Positions 60,768-64,000 of a DNA stretch of 64,000 nucleotides are shown in pieces. The notes under the pieces were generated by a model. The model worked only from the letters and a program-made list of their open reading frames with translations, made no database searches and was not told the origin of the DNA. Source of the DNA: CAYJLF01 sp964371055 (GTDB lineage Bacteria; Eisenbacteria; RBG-16-71-46; CAIMUX01); assembly GCA_964371055.1 (NCBI GenBank), contig CAYJLF010000008.1, forward strand, positions 124,001-188,000, read 5' to 3'. The position numbers and the translations under genes are program-made. Each line of letters begins with the position of its first letter. Position 1 is the first letter of the stretch.

Positions 60768-61627
60768 AGCGGATCGCCATCCTTCCGAATCGCACCAAGC
60801 GTGGGTGCGACGCGCAGCTCCGCCGCCTCACGGCGTGGCTCAAACGGCACGGGGTCGAGACGCGGGTTCCGGCGCCGGGGGCCGGCTGGAGCGGCGCGGA
60901 GGAGCGGGGTCCGGCCTTCACCCACCGCGATCTCCGCGACGTCGACCTGCTCGTCGTCCTGGGTGGCGACGGAACGCTGCTGGCGGCCGCGCGGACGATC
61001 TATCCGCTCCGGGTGCCGATTCTAGGCGTCAACTTCGGCAGCCTCGGCTTCCTGGCCGACGTGAATGTCGAGGGGATGATCCCCGCGATGGAGCGGATCC
61101 TCGCCGGCGAGTGGCGCCGCGAGCCGCGGATGATGCTGCGCGCGGCGACGGCCGATCCCGAAGGGCGCGAGCTCTCGCGGGTCTACGGACTGAACGACCT
61201 CGTCATCCGCGAGGCGGGAGGTCGCGCCGCGTTGATCGAGGCGACCCTTTCGGGTTCGAAGCTGGGCGAGTTTCGGGCGGACGGGATCATCGTCGCGACG
61301 CCGACCGGGTCGACCGCCTACTCCCTTTCCGCCGGCGGACCGATCGTGCAGCCGACCCTCAATGCGCTGATCGCGACGCCGATCTGCCCCCACACCCTCT
61401 CCATCCGGCCGCTCGTCTTTCCCGCCCGCGAGACGGTGGAGTTCCGCATCAAGTCACCCTCGAGCGATGTCGCGCTGACCGTCGACGGACAGGTCGCCAT
61501 GGAGTACCGCCCGCGGCACCTGATCCGCGTGCGTCGCGCCGAACGGCCGATCGATTTCGTGTCGGTGCAGGATCGATCCTTCTACGAGGTCCTTCGCGCC
61601 AAGCTGCGCTGGGGCGGGAGCGCCTGA
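60764..61627 (+). CDS. nadK: NAD kinase
   Basis: Phosphorylates NAD to NADP. The 287 residues contain VVLGGDGTLLAAAR, VNFGSLGFLADV, the NDLVIRE segment and the Gly-rich FRADGIIVATPTGSTAYSLS. It is in an ATGA overlap with ispA and leads directly into recN, an order shared by many bacteria. Confidence 0.97.
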   Translation: MKRIAILPNRTKRGCDAQLRRLTAWLKRHGVETRVPAPGAGWSGAEERGPAFTHRDLRDVDLLVVLGGDGTLLAAARTIYPLRVPILGVNFGSLGFLADVNVEGMIPAMERILAGEWRREPRMMLRAATADPEGRELSRVYGLNDLVIREAGGRAALIEATLSGSKLGEFRADGIIVATPTGSTAYSLSAGGPIVQPTLNALIATPICPHTLSIRPLVFPARETVEFRIKSPSSDVALTVDGQVAMEYRPRHLIRVRRAERPIDFVSVQDRSFYEVLRAKLRWGGSA

Positions 61628-61629
61628 GC

Positions 61630-63360
61630 ATGCTCGTCCGGCTGGCGCTCGGAGAGTTCGTGATCGTCGAGCGGGCCGCGCTGGAGTTCGCTCCCGGACT
61701 GAACGTCCTCACCGGCGAGACCGGCGCCGGCAAGTCGATCCTCGTCGACGCGATCTCCCTCTTGTGCGGCGCCCGCGGATCGGGCGAGTGGGTGCGCCGC
61801 GGGGCGGACCGTCTGTTCGTCGAGGGAGAGCTCGACCTGCGCGCGGTTCCCCCCGCGCGTGCGGCGGCGCGTCGGCTTGAGATCCCGTTGGAGGATGGTT
61901 TTGGGCTGCTGCTGCGGCGCGAGATCGGCGCCGATGGCCGCTCCCGGTGCTTTGCCGGCGGGCGCCAGGTCCTCGTCTCGCAACTGCGCGAACTGACCGC
62001 GGGCGCGGTCTGGATCGTCGATCAGGGAGAGCAGCGCGTCCTGGACGATCCCGAGGAGCAGGAGTGGCTCCTCGACCGGTTCGGCCGCGCGGAAGAGCTC
62101 CGTCAGCGATATCGTGAGGCACGCGCGGCGTTTCTGGAAGCCCGCGAGGCGCAGCAGCGGGCCGGGGAGGAGGAGGTGTCCTTCCGCCGCGAAGCGGAGT
62201 GGCTGCGCGCCCAGGCCGAAGAGATCCGCGCGGCCGCTCTGCAGCCGGGAGAACGCGTCCGGTTGCGCGAGCTCCGGGAGCGGCTGCGCGGTCGCAACGA
62301 GGAACTCGCCTTGGCCGACGAGGTGGAAGGGCGCCTCTTTCGCGAGGAGAACTCGGTGCTCGATCATCTCGAGACGCTCCACCACCGCCTCTCCCACGTG
62401 GAAGGGGAATCGTGGGCCTCGTGGCGCGAGACGCTCTCGGAACTGCGCGAAGCGGTTCGCGCGCTCCGGGGCTCGCTGCCGGGGCGCGAGGCGGACCTGG
62501 ATGCCGATCCGGACGCGGTCGAAGAGAGGCTCCGCGCCATCGAGCGGGTCTGTCGCCGGTACGCGCCGGGGGCCGGGGATGAGGCGGAGGCAGCGGTTCT
62601 GGCGCGGCAGGCGGAGCTCGAGGCGGAGCTGGAGAGGGGGGAGCGGCTCGGCGCGGTCGTTCTCGATCTGGAAGGGGAGACGGAGCGGCGCCGCGAAGCA
62701 CTTGGCGCCGTGGGGGAGGCGCTCTCCCGGAGCCGGGCGGAGGCGGGGATCAAGCTGGCTGCCTTGGCCGCGAAGGAACTGGATCACCTCGGGATGCGCG
62801 GCGCGAGCGTGCGGTTCGGGTTCGAGCGGGAGACCGATCCGGAGGGGGTTCCGTCGAGCGACGTCGGGGGCGCGCGCGTCCAGCCGCTCGGTGGAGGCCT
62901 GGAGCGGGTGCGGCTCATGTTTCGCAGCCATCCGACCGAAGCGGAGGGGGGACTGGGGAGGATCGCCTCGGGCGGTGAGTTGTCGCGGGTGCTGCTCGCC
63001 CTGCACGCGGCCCTGGGGGCGGCCGCCCCGCCCGGATGCTGGGTCCTCGACGAGATCGACGCGGGGATCGGCGGTGAGACGGCGAATCGCCTGGCGGCCC
63101 GCCTCTCGTCCATGGCCCGGCGGGCCCAGGTGCTCCTGGTGACCCATCTGCCTCTGATCGCGGCGCGGGCCGATCGCCAGTATCGCGTCGTGAAATCGGA
63201 GTCGACGGGACGCCCGTGCGCCGCGGTATCCTCCCTCGATGGCCCGGAGCGGATCGCCGAACTGGCGCGAATGCTCTCCGGCGACGCGACGAGCGCGACG
63301 GCTCGGCGCCACGCCTGGGAACTGCTCGAGGCGGCGGCGGACCGGAGGGGCGTGGCGTGA
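61630..63360 (+). CDS. recN: DNA repair protein RecN
   Basis: SMC-like ATPase acting early in double-strand-break repair. The 576 residues have Walker A LTGETGAGKSILVDA near 30, a long coiled-coil middle (about 150-370) and, at the C-terminus, signature IASGGELSRVLLAL and Walker B CWVLDEIDAGIGGE with the H-loop LLVTHLPLIAA. RecN normally ends close to this. ATG 61630 is two bases after nadK. One degenerate point: QGEQR replaces the usual QHEHQ/QGEHQ in the Q-loop region. Confidence 0.95.
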   Translation: MLVRLALGEFVIVERAALEFAPGLNVLTGETGAGKSILVDAISLLCGARGSGEWVRRGADRLFVEGELDLRAVPPARAAARRLEIPLEDGFGLLLRREIGADGRSRCFAGGRQVLVSQLRELTAGAVWIVDQGEQRVLDDPEEQEWLLDRFGRAEELRQRYREARAAFLEAREAQQRAGEEEVSFRREAEWLRAQAEEIRAAALQPGERVRLRELRERLRGRNEELALADEVEGRLFREENSVLDHLETLHHRLSHVEGESWASWRETLSELREAVRALRGSLPGREADLDADPDAVEERLRAIERVCRRYAPGAGDEAEAAVLARQAELEAELERGERLGAVVLDLEGETERRREALGAVGEALSRSRAEAGIKLAALAAKELDHLGMRGASVRFGFERETDPEGVPSSDVGGARVQPLGGGLERVRLMFRSHPTEAEGGLGRIASGGELSRVLLALHAALGAAAPPGCWVLDEIDAGIGGETANRLAARLSSMARRAQVLLVTHLPLIAARADRQYRVVKSESTGRPCAAVSSLDGPERIAELARMLSGDATSATARRHAWELLEAAADRRGVA

Positions 63361-63425
63361 GTCCGGAATCGTGGCGGGCCTGAGGATCAGCGGCGAGCGG
63401 CCGGTGCGCGGCGGGAAGGGACACC

Positions 63426-64000
63426 TTGATCCGACCAACCCTCGAAGAGTTCCGCCTCCTGGCAGAGAGCCATGGACGCGTCCCTGTGCATCGGGAGATC
63501 CTGGCCGATCTCGAGACACCGCTCTCCGCCTTCCGAAAGATCGCTCCCGAGGGCGACGCCGCGTTGCTCGAGAGCATGGAGGGGGGCGAGACGTGGGGTC
63601 GGTTCTCGATCATCGGCTGTGATCCCGAGCAGCGCTTCGAGTGTCGCGGCACGACGGCGACCCTCACCCGCGACGGGCAGGTCGAACGTTTCGAGGAAGA
63701 GCGGCCGCTCGGAGTGCTCGACCGGATCCTGCGGGACGAGCGTGCCGCGCGGCTGAGCGAACTGCCGGCCCCGGCGGGCGGCGCGATCGGGTTCGTGGCG
63801 TACGACGCCGTGCGGCGCCTGGAACGGCTGCCGGAGATCGCGCGGGATGATCTCGGCCTGCCCGACGCCCGCTTCGTCCTCTTTCGGTCCGCGGTCCTCT
63901 TTGACCACCGCAGCCACACCGTGCGTCTGGTCACGCACGCGGTTCCGGGCCGCGATCCCGACGCCGCCTGGCGCGCCGCGGCGGAGCGCCTGGACCGGCT
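63426..64000 (+). CDS. trpE: Anthranilate synthase component I, N-terminal part (truncated by the window)
   Basis: First enzyme of tryptophan synthesis: chorismate plus ammonia/glutamine to anthranilate. About 190 N-terminal residues are visible: RPTLEEFRLLAESHGRVPV, REILADLETPLSAFRKIAP, LLESMEGGETWGRFSIIG (the ES-x-G/S tryptophan-binding pocket), IGFVAYDAVRRLERLPE. The family could also be pabB, but LLESMEGG and the early motif fit TrpE better. TTG 63426 with GGGAAGGG upstream is the only sensible start; no ATG or GTG is in frame before the conserved region. Confidence 0.87.
   Translation, partial: MIRPTLEEFRLLAESHGRVPVHREILADLETPLSAFRKIAPEGDAALLESMEGGETWGRFSIIGCDPEQRFECRGTTATLTRDGQVERFEEERPLGVLDRILRDERAARLSELPAPAGGAIGFVAYDAVRRLERLPEIARDDLGLPDARFVLFRSAVLFDHRSHTVRLVTHAVPGRDPDAAWRAAAERLDR

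Overview
The window is a strongly GC-rich chromosomal segment carrying conserved housekeeping operons of a Gram-negative-type (diderm) bacterium. Outer-membrane markers include a TonB-dependent receptor, an Omp85 barrel, a PorV/PorQ-family protein, lipoproteins and several barrels. Together with a GWxTD-domain protein, FlgD-like C-terminal domains, DDDGDG-type acidic repeats and bacillithiol genes, they point to the FCB superphylum neighbourhood (Candidatus Eisenbacteria-, Latescibacterota- or Gemmatimonadota-like). That placement is an inference from gene content. I see no CRISPR array, insertion sequence, integrase, prophage or recognisable defence island.

Layout: 2-4041 is the end of polA, then coaE, prfB (with the classical +1 programmed frameshift) and a phosphohexomutase. 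4224-15431 is a secreted/outer-membrane block: a lipoprotein with a CX3CH motif plus a barrel; a TonB receptor, a large secreted protein and a PorV-like protein; then a GWxTD protein. 15538-17958 is pgk-tpiA-secG, followed by tRNA-Leu(GAG). 18194-24830 is a regulatory block: a lone receiver, a histidine kinase/NtrC pair, a coiled-coil protein, a barrel, and a PrcB-domain lipoprotein behind a sigma-54-type promoter. 25291-32599 is scpA-scpB-rluB-aroA-cmk-plsC-rpsA. 32720-38452 is a SPOR protein, mutS, a small lipoprotein and an Omp85 protein that apparently starts at CUG. A TPR protein is on the minus strand (38487-39530), divergent from methyltransferase-bshC-bshA. pgeF (minus), a PAP2 phosphatase, a histidine kinase, an M23 peptidase, a prenyl synthase, rsfS, a PfkB kinase, a conserved unknown and purM follow. 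After tRNA-Val(GAC) comes infC-rpmI-rplT, a coiled-coil gene, zapA, 6S RNA, rny, ymdB, folD, xseA, xseB, ispA, nadK, recN and the start of trpE.

Genes are tightly packed, mostly on the plus strand, and very often coupled by ATGA/GTGA/TGATG stop-start overlaps. At least twelve sites match the pattern TTGAC(N)-16/18-TAnnnT and lie just upstream of transcription units, which is striking against the GC-rich background. The most interesting non-routine features are: (i) a sigma-54 -24/-12 element with a plausible enhancer between an NtrC operon and a PrcB-domain lipoprotein; (ii) an infC leader with a strong intrinsic terminator, a mutually exclusive hairpin and an AUC start codon; (iii) 14-bp tandem repeats between rpmI and rplT; (iv) a 6S RNA between zapA and rny, followed by a hairpin that buries the rny ribosome-binding site; (v) a CUG start in a CTGA overlap for an Omp85 gene; (vi) an uncharacterised protein whose C-terminal half resembles the LeuA regulatory domain.
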